This document shows, piece by piece, positions 1-7,194 of a DNA stretch of 12,554 nucleotides. Source of the stretch: Bacteroidota bacterium (GTDB lineage Bacteria; Bacteroidota; Bacteroidia; SpSt-205; S141-50); the NCBI GenBank assembly GCA_015490695.1, contig WFXK01000100.1, positions 1 to 12,554 on the forward strand, read 5' to 3'. The translations under genes were made by a program, and so were the position numbers. Positions within the stretch are counted from its first letter, which is position 1; each line of letters begins with the position of its first letter. The notes under the pieces were generated by a model. It saw only the letters and a list, made by a program, of their open reading frames with translations. It was not told the DNA's origin and did no database searches.

Positions 1-2
1 AG

Positions 3-1199
3 CAAAAAGCGACTTTTTTCCCTTCGGTTTCTGCTTCCATAGATTTTAGAAGGAACTTTGGCACGTCGTTTGACATGGTGACTTTCAGGCGGGTGAAACG
101 AAACACCGATTTTTCTTCCCCTTCTCTCTCAGCTTCATGGACCATCTTTGAACGTTTTGCAAAGATTTATGCATTGAAGGCGGCAGAGCTTCAGTATTTA
201 GCGACTAAAAAAGAAGTAGAGCAGGCACAGCAACAGGTTTTAGCTACGGTGCTGAGTTTATATTTGAATCTTACGCAGACGCAGTATCAGGTTGCTTTGA
301 GTGAGCAGCGTTTGCGGTTGCTTGAGCAGCAGCGTAAGCGAGTAGAGGCGTTAGTTGGCACTGGAGCAACGACCAAGGCAGAGCTGTTGCAGATAGAGGC
401 GCAGATAGCTCAGGAAGAAGCACAAAAAATTCGTTTAGAAGGGCAGTTGAAGCGGTTGCAGTTGCAGCTATTGCAGTTATTGCAGTTACCGACGGATAAG
501 GAATATCGGTTTGCTGGGGTGGTTTTAGACACGACGCTGGCAGATGTGGTGTTGCCGCCTTTATCGGTCTACCAAGAAGAGGTTTTAATCTCAGCTCCGC
601 AGCTGCAAGCAGCCTCTTTACGACGAAGCGCAGCAAAATATCAATTAGAACAAGCCAAAGCAGCACGCTTTCCAAAGTTAATGCTTACTGCCACTATCGG
701 TAGTAGCTACTCTTCTAACGGTGGTGAAATCCGCTTTGACCCCGTAACCAACCAATTCATCCGTACCCGAACCGCCTACCACGAACAAATCCAAGATAAC
801 TTCTTCCAAACCGTAGGTGTAAGACTACAAATCCCTGTGTTTACCCAATACCAATTTAAAAGCAATATAGAGCGTAGTAGATTGGAGTACGAGCGTCAGA
901 GCCTTTTGTGGGAGCAACAAAAGAATGAACTATTACAGCAATTGGAGCAGACTTATTTTGATTTTCTTGCGGAGCAGCGCAATTATCAAGCGGTTTTGAA
1001 GCAATTACAGGCGGCTTCTGTTAGTTATCGCTATACAAAAGAGCAATACGAATTAGGAAAAGTGGATTTTATTACGTATTTACAGAGTTTGAATGCTTAT
1101 CAAGAGGCGTTATTGCAGAAGCGGGCTTCATTAGCTACGCTGACTTTACTTTATTTGCAGTTGCAACTTTATAAGAACGCTACAATAGAGCACTTATGA
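3..1199 (+). CDS. TolC-family outer membrane efflux protein (5' end outside window)
   Basis: This is the outer-membrane channel component of a tripartite efflux or secretion system, expected to form a trimeric beta-barrel with a long periplasmic helical tunnel. The frame is open from base 3, before the first ATG at 75. The residues before that ATG (QKATFFPSVSASIDF) are typical TolC-family sequence, so the gene begins outside the window and the ATG at 75 is internal. About 398 residues are visible; the family usually has 430-500, so the signal peptide and first helices are missing. The internal twofold repeat is visible: FFPSVSAS matches ARFPKLMLTA, and each half has a long Gln/Leu/Glu/Ala-rich coiled-coil helix. 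The stop overlaps the next start as ATGA, as expected for coupling to the adaptor gene. The substrate cannot be inferred. Gln codon choice changes sharply around 600-860. Confidence 0.9.
   Translation, partial: QKATFFPSVSASIDFRRNFGTSFDMVTFRRVKRNTDFSSPSLSASWTIFERFAKIYALKAAELQYLATKKEVEQAQQQVLATVLSLYLNLTQTQYQVALSEQRLRLLEQQRKRVEALVGTGATTKAELLQIEAQIAQEEAQKIRLEGQLKRLQLQLLQLLQLPTDKEYRFAGVVLDTTLADVVLPPLSVYQEEVLISAPQLQAASLRRSAAKYQLEQAKAARFPKLMLTATIGSSYSSNGGEIRFDPVTNQFIRTRTAYHEQIQDNFFQTVGVRLQIPVFTQYQFKSNIERSRLEYERQSLLWEQQKNELLQQLEQTYFDFLAEQRNYQAVLKQLQAASVSYRYTKEQYELGKVDFITYLQSLNAYQEALLQKRASLATLTLLYLQLQLYKNATIEHL
456..485 (+). repeat. TTGCAG hexamer repeats encoding a Leu/Gln run
   Basis: Four copies of TTGCAG (456-461, 462-467, 471-476 and 480-485) lie in frame in the TolC-family gene and encode a Leu-Gln-rich stretch of the periplasmic helix. 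The repeat is short and compatible with coiled-coil coding, but such a tract could change length by slippage. Confidence 0.5.
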
Positions 1200-2479
1200 G
1201 GCGACGTTGGTGGATATGGCTTGGCATCGTTGTGGTTATCGTTGTTGCGGGTTATAGTGTATGGGGTAGGGGAGACACAACACCTGAGGTGAGTGTAGAA
1301 AAAGTAAAGCGAAGGGACATTATAGCCCACATAACGGAATCGGGGACGGTGGTTCCTGCGGTGGAGGTGCCTGTTGCCCCAGATGTTTCAGGAGAAGTCA
1401 TCGCTATTTATGTGAAAGAAGGGGATTATGTGAAAGAGGGGCAATTGTTGTTAACGATTAAGCCAGAGCATTATCAGGCGGCGTATGAGCAGGCGCTTGC
1501 GGCGTTAAACAGCGCTAAAGCAGAATACGCTAACGCAAAAGCTCAATTAGCCCAAAGCCGCTATCGGCTAATGCAAGACTCCTTGAACTACCAACGAAAT
1601 CTACAACTTTATGAAAAACAAGCGATTTCAAAAGCAGAGTTAGAACAAGCGCAATTTCAATATCAATTGGCACAAGCGCAGTTTGAAGCCGCACAACAAC
1701 AAGTCCAAAGTGCTTTTTATAGAGTAAAAAGCGCTTATGCTTCTTTGAAACAAGCAAGAGAAAACTTACAAAAGACTCGTCTTTATGCTTCTATGAACGG
1801 AGTGATTACAAAATTGAACGTAGAAAAGGGGCAAAGGGTGGTTGGTACAGGACAAATGCAAGGAACAGAGGTTTTAAAGATTGCGGATTTACGGGAGATG
1901 TGGGTAGAGATTGAAGTAAGTGAAAAGGATATTGTGAACATACGTTTAGGGAATCGGGCGAAGATTTTTATAGATGCGTTTCCTCGGGATACGTTTACGG
2001 GTGAGGTAGTAGAGATTGCTTATTCTCCGGAGCAGGCGAATGTTGCGACGGGGGCAACAAGCGTTGAAGAGATTACTTCTTATCCTGTGAAGGTGCGTAT
2101 TTTACCTGAGAGCTATCGGCATTTGATGGAGGGTTTAGCGCCTTATGAGTCGCCTTTTCGTCCTGGGATGTCTGCGTTAGTAACGATTTACACCGATACG
2201 GCAAAGCAAGCCGTTGCTGTTCCTCTGCAGGCGTTGACTCTCCTTCCTAAGACGGAGCAAGAAGGGGTTTTTGTGTTAAAAGGGAACAAAGTAGAGGCTC
2301 GGAAAGTAGAGCGTGGCATCAGCGACGAACGTTATGCAGAAATCAAAAAAGGCGTGAAAGAGGGGGAAAAGGTGGTAACAGGACCTTATAAAGTTTTGAC
2401 GAAGGTTTTACGGGATGGAATGGAGGTCCAGGTGAAGAGGCGAGAACGTTTTTCAAAGCGGCGCCGATGGAAAAAATAG
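1196..2479 (+). CDS. Efflux periplasmic adaptor (HlyD/MacA-type membrane fusion protein)
   Basis: This adaptor should bridge an inner-membrane pump (ABC or RND) and the TolC-type channel encoded just upstream. Residues 7-23 form one N-terminal transmembrane anchor after a basic MRRRWW start. The two halves of the biotinyl-lipoyl domain lie at about 56-92 and 195-230, with the motif VSGEVIAIYVKEGDYVKEGQ in the first half. They flank a Gln/Ala-rich coiled-coil hairpin at about 95-195. A beta-barrel domain (about 233-335, ending FRPGMSALVTI) and a membrane-proximal domain (about 340-415) follow. The order and 427-residue length fit MacA-like adaptors. The last 14 residues are strikingly basic (KRRERFSKRRRWKK), and part of this tail is encoded in the overlap with gpsA. 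The start overlaps the TolC stop by 4 nt. MacB-type ABC transporters are the usual partners, but none is in the window, so the pump type is unproven. Confidence 0.9.
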   Translation: MRRRWWIWLGIVVVIVVAGYSVWGRGDTTPEVSVEKVKRRDIIAHITESGTVVPAVEVPVAPDVSGEVIAIYVKEGDYVKEGQLLLTIKPEHYQAAYEQALAALNSAKAEYANAKAQLAQSRYRLMQDSLNYQRNLQLYEKQAISKAELEQAQFQYQLAQAQFEAAQQQVQSAFYRVKSAYASLKQARENLQKTRLYASMNGVITKLNVEKGQRVVGTGQMQGTEVLKIADLREMWVEIEVSEKDIVNIRLGNRAKIFIDAFPRDTFTGEVVEIAYSPEQANVATGATSVEEITSYPVKVRILPESYRHLMEGLAPYESPFRPGMSALVTIYTDTAKQAVAVPLQALTLLPKTEQEGVFVLKGNKVEARKVERGISDERYAEIKKGVKEGEKVVTGPYKVLTKVLRDGMEVQVKRRERFSKRRRWKK

Positions 2480-3453
2480 GCGTTATCGGCTATGGTAGTT
2501 GGGCAACAGCCCTAACCTATGTGTTAACCCAAAACCAAAAAGAGGTTTATTGGTGGTTTTACCACGAAGGGGATGTGCATTATTTGCGAAGCCATCGCCG
2601 TAATCCACGTTATTTACAACAATTAACGCTTCCGCTGCGCTTTATCCATCCTTCTACAAAATTACCGTGGATCGTAGAACAAAGTGAATTGATTATTCTT
2701 GCTATTCCTGCAGCGTATCTCCATAAGCGCATTTATAGTCCTTTGCGGCAGTGCAAGGCACTAAGAGAAAAACCGATTTTGTCTGCTATCAAAGGGTTAG
2801 AGCTACGGACTAAATTGCCTATATCGCAGTATTTGCAGCGTTTGTATGGGGTTTCTTCTGAGCACATTGGCGTGATTGCAGGACCAGCGCACGCAGAAGA
2901 AGTAGCACAACGAAAAAAAACTTGTATTACTATTGCTTTACCTAAGACAATGCATTTACAGCAAGAGATAAAAAACTGTTTTGAAAACGATTTTATTGGG
3001 GTGTTGTTTAGTGAAGACATTGGTGGCATAGAGTATGCGAGCGTTTTAAAAAATGTTTACACCTTGGCGATGGGGATATTGGCGGGCATGGGGCTTGGAG
3101 ACAATTATCGGGCGATGGCTTTTTGTAGTTGTCTGTCGGAAATGGAACAGGTTTTAGCACAATTGCATCCTATTCCACTTAGGAACATGTTGCATTCGGC
3201 TTATTTAGGGGATTTTCTTGTTACGGCTTATTCGGAACATAGCCGTAATCGGCGTTTGGGGTGGTTAGTTGGTAAAGGGTTGTCGGTTCAAGAAGCATTT
3301 TATCAGATGCACATGGTAGCAGAGGGCTATTTTGCGTTAAAGGTTTTGTATGAGCATTACAAAGTACGGTTTCCTATTGTTGAGAGTCTTTATCGGATTT
3401 TTTTCGCTCAGGCGTCTGTTTCTACTTTGTTGGAGGCGATTCCGTTATTTTAG
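2467..3453 (+). CDS. gpsA: Glycerol-3-phosphate dehydrogenase [NAD(P)+]
   Basis: This soluble enzyme reduces dihydroxyacetone phosphate to sn-glycerol 3-phosphate, the backbone for phospholipid synthesis. At 328 residues it has the family's usual length. The N-terminal Rossmann loop is GVIGYGSWATAL (residues 5-16). Other family landmarks are SAIKGLE (106-112, with K109), AGPAHAEEVA (138-147), EYASVLKNV (189-197, with the catalytic-type K195), GLGDNYRA (209-216), SAYLGDFLVT (244-253, with D249) and HSRNRR (258-263). SAYLGD and MVAEGYFA replace the proteobacterial LAGLGDL-type text; this is the variant I know from Bacteroidota homologues. The ATG lies inside the adaptor gene (13-nt overlap), placing the Rossmann motif at the usual distance from the start. 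It ends 2 nt before the convergent corA-type gene. Lipid precursor synthesis has no obvious functional link with efflux, so the coupling may just be operon packing. Confidence 0.95.
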   Translation: MEKIGVIGYGSWATALTYVLTQNQKEVYWWFYHEGDVHYLRSHRRNPRYLQQLTLPLRFIHPSTKLPWIVEQSELIILAIPAAYLHKRIYSPLRQCKALREKPILSAIKGLELRTKLPISQYLQRLYGVSSEHIGVIAGPAHAEEVAQRKKTCITIALPKTMHLQQEIKNCFENDFIGVLFSEDIGGIEYASVLKNVYTLAMGILAGMGLGDNYRAMAFCSCLSEMEQVLAQLHPIPLRNMLHSAYLGDFLVTAYSEHSRNRRLGWLVGKGLSVQEAFYQMHMVAEGYFALKVLYEHYKVRFPIVESLYRIFFAQASVSTLLEAIPLF

Positions 3454-3455
3454 TT

Positions 3456-4352
3456 TTACCATCGTCGCATCAAAAGACGATAAATCAGTAAAGCCAGTAG
3501 AGTAGATACTAACATAATAACGAAAACCGTATAGGGATTATTCTGGAAAGGTAAAGGTACGTTCATGCCATAAATACTTGAAAAGAGCGTAGGCACCATT
3601 AAAGCGACAGTGATGGTGGTCAACATGCGCATTACGTAATTGAGGTTGTTGGAAATCATAGAAGAGAAGGCTTCAGCGATTCTGCCGGTGATGTCTAAGT
3701 ATACTGTTGTGGTTTCTAAGGCTTGAGCGTTATCAATGAGTACATCTTCAAACATTTCCATTTGCATTTCGGTTCCTCGTTGAATGAGTGCTGTGGAACG
3801 TAGACGTTGTAACATCAGTTGGTTAGCACGCAAGGCAGTAGTAAAATACACCAAAGATTTTTGTAATTTTAACAACGATAAAACATGACGATTGTCTAAT
3901 TCCTCTTGTAATTGTTCTTCGGTTTCACGGATGGCTTCATCAATAGCACGCAAGTAGCGAATATAACGGATGCCTGAGCGACTAAAGATTTTTAGAATAA
4001 TATCCAAAGGAGTGATTTCAGGGGTTTTTGTTCCAAATAAGGTATCGTCTATGATAGGGACTTCTTTAGCGTGGACTGTGATAAGGAAGTTTTGGTTATC
4101 GGTGATGATACCTAATGGGCGGGTAGTGAAGGGAAGGGGTTCTTCCTCGTCATCTTCTTCAATAGGAATACGGATAACAATCAAATGGATAGCATCTTCA
4201 TTTTCATATCTTGGACGTTCATCGGGGTCTAAGGCTGCTGTGAGCATATCTAATGGGATAGTGAAATGCGAGGCGACTTCTTTTAGTTCATTATGTGTAG
4301 GTTGTTCTAACAGAACCCATTGCCATTGCCCTATGGTTTGAGAGCGTTTCAT
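3456..4352 (-). CDS. CorA-family divalent metal transporter
   Basis: This inner-membrane channel of the CorA superfamily probably takes up Mg2+ (possibly Co2+ or Ni2+). It is 298 residues long, slightly shorter than E. coli CorA. An N-terminal cytoplasmic domain (1-120) contains DPDERPRYENEDAIHLIVIR at 42-61, the typical DPxERPR segment. A long helical stalk spans about 125-240. The first transmembrane segment (about 242-261) ends in the diagnostic YGMN selectivity motif at 261-264, and the second is at about 274-294 with a basic RRW end. An acidic patch (EEDDEEEP, 65-72) lies in the cytoplasmic domain. The start is 2 nt after the YqgE stop, so translation is probably coupled as the last gene of the leftward run. 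Family membership is secure; the transported ion is inferred. Confidence 0.93.
   Translation of the reverse strand: MKRSQTIGQWQWVLLEQPTHNELKEVASHFTIPLDMLTAALDPDERPRYENEDAIHLIVIRIPIEEDDEEEPLPFTTRPLGIITDNQNFLITVHAKEVPIIDDTLFGTKTPEITPLDIILKIFSRSGIRYIRYLRAIDEAIRETEEQLQEELDNRHVLSLLKLQKSLVYFTTALRANQLMLQRLRSTALIQRGTEMQMEMFEDVLIDNAQALETTTVYLDITGRIAEAFSSMISNNLNYVMRMLTTITVALMVPTLFSSIYGMNVPLPFQNNPYTVFVIMLVSTLLALLIYRLLMRRW
3461..3481. terminator. Possible hairpin between convergent gpsA and corA-type genes
   Basis: ATCGTC (3461-3466) and GACGAT (3476-3481) form a perfect 6-bp stem with a 9-nt loop, just beyond the gpsA stop and inside the last codons of the convergent transporter gene. No T-run follows on either strand, so it is not a standard intrinsic terminator. 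The position suits a bidirectional barrier, but a stem this short could be chance. Confidence 0.25.
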
Positions 4353-4354
4353 GT

Positions 4355-4954
4355 TTAGTTAAGCGAAGGCGTAGGCGGAAAACGCTTCATCACATTGTAA
4401 GGAAACCCTAATAAATCCATTAAATACCCCCATAAATCCTCTGAAGGAGGTTCAAAAATCACTTCTGCAGTAGCAGGAATAACAATCCAAGAATCTTCTT
4501 CTAATTCAAAGTAAAGTTGTTTAGGTCCCCATCCTGCGTAACCTAAGAAGAAGCGAATAGAATCTGGGGTGATTTTCCCTTCTGCAATCGCTTTTTCCAA
4601 TGCTTCAAAATCTGCACCCCAGTAAACTCCTGGAATTACTTCTTCTCCTCCTATTAAATCAGGGCGGGAATGTAAAACATGTAAGGTTTCTGTTTGTACC
4701 GGTCCGCCATACCCTAAGGAACTTCCTTCTATATACAATTTGGGTGCTAACTGCTTCAGGCTAATATTCAATGGGCGATTGATTACATAGCCCACACTAT
4801 GTTGGTCATCGTGTTCGGTTAGCAAGACAACGGTTTTTCGGAAGTTAGGGTCCAGCATAAAGGGGTTAGCCAGTAGAAAATACCCCTTCTGCGGCTCATG
4901 TTTCGTCCTAAAACTTAACAACTTTTCCCCTAATTCTTTATCTGTCATCACCAT
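4355..4954 (-). CDS. YqgE/AlgH family protein
   Basis: This is a conserved bacterial protein of the UPF0301 (YqgE/AlgH) family. AlgH was named as a regulator of alginate synthesis in Pseudomonas, but the biochemical function of the family is unsettled. Diagnostic text in order: GYFLLANPFMLDPNF (24-38), TVVLLTEH (41-48), SVGYVINRP (53-61), GYGGPVQTE (81-89), LHVLHS (91-96) and FFLGYAGWGPKQL (135-147), followed by SWIVIP (155-160). The 199-residue length is normal. It has no signal peptide or membrane segment, so it should be cytoplasmic. Two starts are possible, ATG at 4954 or the in-frame ATG two codons later at 4948. It follows the Uma2 gene by 29 nt and precedes the transporter by 2 nt, consistent with one transcript. 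Confidence 0.93.
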   Translation of the reverse strand: MVMTDKELGEKLLSFRTKHEPQKGYFLLANPFMLDPNFRKTVVLLTEHDDQHSVGYVINRPLNISLKQLAPKLYIEGSSLGYGGPVQTETLHVLHSRPDLIGGEEVIPGVYWGADFEALEKAIAEGKITPDSIRFFLGYAGWGPKQLYFELEEDSWIVIPATAEVIFEPPSEDLWGYLMDLLGFPYNVMKRFPPTPSLN

Positions 4955-4983
4955 ACGAAGATAGCACTTTTATCTTTATTACA

Positions 4984-5496
4984 CTATTCCTTTAAAGAAA
5001 AACTTATGCCAATACGGACTAAACACGACAAATAGTCCGAATCTATGATGCCTTTTGCCTGCGTATGCAATTTTGTCTTATGATTCTGAAAAGTATACCC
5101 TTCTACTTCTAAGGTGAAAGGGTCTATAATCCAATATTCTTTGACACCTATGGAGGCGTACAACTGGGGTTTGACTTCCATATCGTACATAGCGGTTTCT
5201 GAAGTAAGTACTTCACAGACCCAGTCAGCTTTTCGCATAATTACAGTTCCTTGGAGGGCTTCTTTGTTTTCAGGTGCTAAATATACTAAGTCAGGGAGCA
5301 AGACGGTGTCATCACTTACATAGAGGGCGATGGGTCCGGCAATAAGGGTGCCTTTCAAATGGGTTTGGTGTAAGGGGTGCAGTTGTGCAACCAGTTCTGT
5401 GATTATCAATTGATGATTTACATGGGTTGGCTTTACCTCTACAAGGTCGCCTTTAATTAACTCATAACCATAGGGGCCCGTCTTCCAAAATTGCAT
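4984..5496 (-). CDS. Uma2 family (DUF820) putative PD-(D/E)xK nuclease
   Basis: This small protein is related to the restriction-endonuclease fold, in a family common in Cyanobacteria, Chloroflexi and some Bacteroidota, usually of unknown role. Family landmarks are YELIKGDLVEV (11-21), HQLI (28-31), LLPDLVYLAPEN (66-77), the segment 91-110 with the acidic EV(L)T(S) motif at E95, D105 and K109, and GVKEYWIIDP (117-126). The candidate catalytic residues D69, E95 and K109 are all present, so it is not an obviously dead copy. It has 170 residues against the usual 180-200. The ATG directly abuts the stop of the upstream protease gene with zero spacing, so it is embedded in the operon rather than a recent solo insertion. 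No toxin-antitoxin or restriction partner gene adjoins it. Nuclease activity is inferred from the family, not shown. Confidence 0.88.
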   Translation of the reverse strand: MQFWKTGPYGYELIKGDLVEVKPTHVNHQLIITELVAQLHPLHQTHLKGTLIAGPIALYVSDDTVLLPDLVYLAPENKEALQGTVIMRKADWVCEVLTSETAMYDMEVKPQLYASIGVKEYWIIDPFTLEVEGYTFQNHKTKLHTQAKGIIDSDYLSCLVRIGISFSLKE

Positions 5497-7152
5497 TTAT
5501 TCTAAGTTTAAAATCTTTCTATAGGCTTGTGGATGGCTGAGGAAATATTTTGCAACAGCAATATAGGGGTCTTTCTCTAATTGAGTGGCGATCATTCCTT
5601 TTTGATAAAAGTACATAAGTGCAATGTATTGTTTTAGCCGTCGCAAAATAGCCTTTTTATGGCGATAGAATACTTTTTCATTCTGTGTTTGAATAGCAGA
5701 TTTTAGTTGTTCAATTGCTTTTTTGATTTCCGTTGTGGATTCATAATCTTTTAGCAAGGTATCCAATTTTGTAAGGAATACTTGTTCAGGAGGTTGATAT
5801 TGGAAATTTTGTTTTTTGACGAATTGGATGAATGCTTGGAAATCGTTATCGTTTAAGGTGATTTCATTCCAGTTTTGTGGTTTAGGGTGGGTGTGGATAT
5901 AGCGGACAGCGAAATCAAAAAGCAAGTATTTTTCTGAGAGTTGTTTTAGGATTTCTGGGTCTTTGGGGTTTTGGATAGTGGAGTCAGGGGAGATACCGCC
6001 AGCATCTAAGACAGCTCTTCCGTGTCGGGTTCTAAAGGTTTTTCTCAGGCTATCGGCGATTTTAATAGAGCGTCTTTTTGCATCGCCATGTTGGTATTGC
6101 ACTGCTTGAATGCAACGTCCGCTGGGAGTGTAATAACGGGCTGTAGTGATTTTTAAGGTGCCATTGTAGCTGATAGAATGGGTTGTTTGTACTAACCCTT
6201 TTCCGTAGGATTGTTCTCCTATGATAACGCCTCGGTCTAGGTCTTGTATGACACCTGCGACGATTTCGCTGGCGCTGGCACTATTTCGGTTTACTAATAT
6301 TACTAAAGGGGTTTGGGTATCAAAGGGGGTTTTTGTAGCATGGTAAACTTGATTAGCATTAGGCGCACGTCCACGGGTCTCTACTACTTTCTCTCCTTGT
6401 TCAATAAATAAATTAGCCACGCCTACGGCTTCCATTAAAAGCCCTCCTGGATTGTTTCTTAAATCCAAAATAATTCCTTGCAATTGAGGATTTCGGGTTT
6501 TTAACTGCTCTAACGCTCTACGTACCTCATCAGCAGCTCCTAAGGTAAAGTTACTCAAACGAACGTAGGCATATTTGTTATCTATTAAGGTATAATAAGG
6601 CACCTCGGGGATTTTAATCTCTTCTCGGGTTAAAGTGAACCAAAGGGGTTCTTTAGCCCCATAGCGCGCTACTCTCACTTTGACTTGGGTCCCTTCTTGA
6701 CCACGGAGCATGTTACTTACTTTCTCTAAGTCGGTAACCTTATCTGCTATAATTTTATCGTCTATTTGTAAGATAGTATCTCCTGGGAGCAAGCCTGCTC
6801 TTGCCGCCGGACCTCCTTCATAAACCTCTGCAATCACTATGTAATTACCACGACGAAAAATCTTAGAACCAATGCCACCGTATTTCCCTGTGCTCATAAA
6901 ACGAAAGCCTTCTATTTCGGATGAAGTAATATAGCTCATGTAAGGGTCTAAAGACTTCAACATCGCATCTATTCCCACTTTTACAAACTTATCGGGGTCT
7001 ACTTCATCAACGTAATTTTTATCAATAATTCTTAAAATGTCAGCGAATATTTCTATGTTTTTTGCGATTTCAAAATAATGTTCTGGTACGGTATAATATC
7101 CAAGGCTGAAGATGCCAAATAGTGTTAATAAAATGATTTGCCAGCGGCGCAT
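5497..7152 (-). CDS. S41 family carboxy-terminal processing protease (CtpA/Prc-like)
   Basis: This periplasmic, membrane-anchored serine protease should cleave proteins near their C-termini; relatives control peptidoglycan hydrolases and envelope quality. From the ATG at 7152 the product has 551 residues. MRRWQIILLTLFGIFSLGYY is an N-terminal anchor or signal. A PDZ domain at about 85-175 contains KYGGIGSK and GGPAARAGLLPGDTILQID. The protease core includes GIILDLRNNPGG (226-237), NSASASEIVAG (290-300) and GEQSYGKGLVQT (312-323). The probable nucleophile S293 and base K318 are 25 residues apart, as in known family members. A charged helical extension follows from about residue 400. A longer frame could begin at TTG 7191, but that TTG coincides with the -33 box of a promoter match, so ATG 7152 is preferred. 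It leads the Uma2, YqgE and transporter genes. Confidence 0.94.
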   Translation of the reverse strand: MRRWQIILLTLFGIFSLGYYTVPEHYFEIAKNIEIFADILRIIDKNYVDEVDPDKFVKVGIDAMLKSLDPYMSYITSSEIEGFRFMSTGKYGGIGSKIFRRGNYIVIAEVYEGGPAARAGLLPGDTILQIDDKIIADKVTDLEKVSNMLRGQEGTQVKVRVARYGAKEPLWFTLTREEIKIPEVPYYTLIDNKYAYVRLSNFTLGAADEVRRALEQLKTRNPQLQGIILDLRNNPGGLLMEAVGVANLFIEQGEKVVETRGRAPNANQVYHATKTPFDTQTPLVILVNRNSASASEIVAGVIQDLDRGVIIGEQSYGKGLVQTTHSISYNGTLKITTARYYTPSGRCIQAVQYQHGDAKRRSIKIADSLRKTFRTRHGRAVLDAGGISPDSTIQNPKDPEILKQLSEKYLLFDFAVRYIHTHPKPQNWNEITLNDNDFQAFIQFVKKQNFQYQPPEQVFLTKLDTLLKDYESTTEIKKAIEQLKSAIQTQNEKVFYRHKKAILRRLKQYIALMYFYQKGMIATQLEKDPYIAVAKYFLSHPQAYRKILNLE

Positions 7153-7160
7153 ACAGGGTT

Positions 7161-7191
7161 CAAAGTTAACAAGGAATTTCTTTGGCTTCAA
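7161..7191 (-). promoter_or_regulatory. Putative Bacteroidota-type promoter of the S41 protease operon
   Basis: On the minus strand TTG (7189-7191) is followed by 20 bases and then TAACTTTG (7161-7168), an exact match to TAnnTTTG, the -7 element bound by Bacteroidota primary sigma factor. The box ends 8 nt before the ATG at 7152, so the transcript would begin within a few bases of the start codon. It would give the four downstream genes expression independent of the regulator gene. The -33 part is only three bases, so it is weak evidence by itself. Confidence 0.5.
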
Positions 7192-7194
7192 GTT

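Noticed and set aside
271..675. 134-codon minus-strand open frame
   Set aside because: It is the antisense shadow of the TolC-family gene and its Leu/Ala-rich product reflects the Gln/Leu codons opposite. It has no domain or promoter.
3970..4341. 123-codon plus-strand open frame with a Ser run
   Set aside because: The Ser run is the complement of the acidic Glu/Asp codons of the CorA-type gene, and the frame lies wholly inside that gene.
4984..5496. Toxin-antitoxin or restriction-modification locus around the Uma2 gene
   Set aside because: No methyltransferase, antitoxin or specificity gene adjoins it; its neighbours are a protease, YqgE/AlgH and a metal transporter.
7153..7191. TTG-initiated 13-residue extension of the S41 protease
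   Set aside because: The TTG coincides with the -33 element of a promoter match, and the TAACTTTG box lies inside the extension. The ATG at 7152 gives a proper N-terminal membrane signal.
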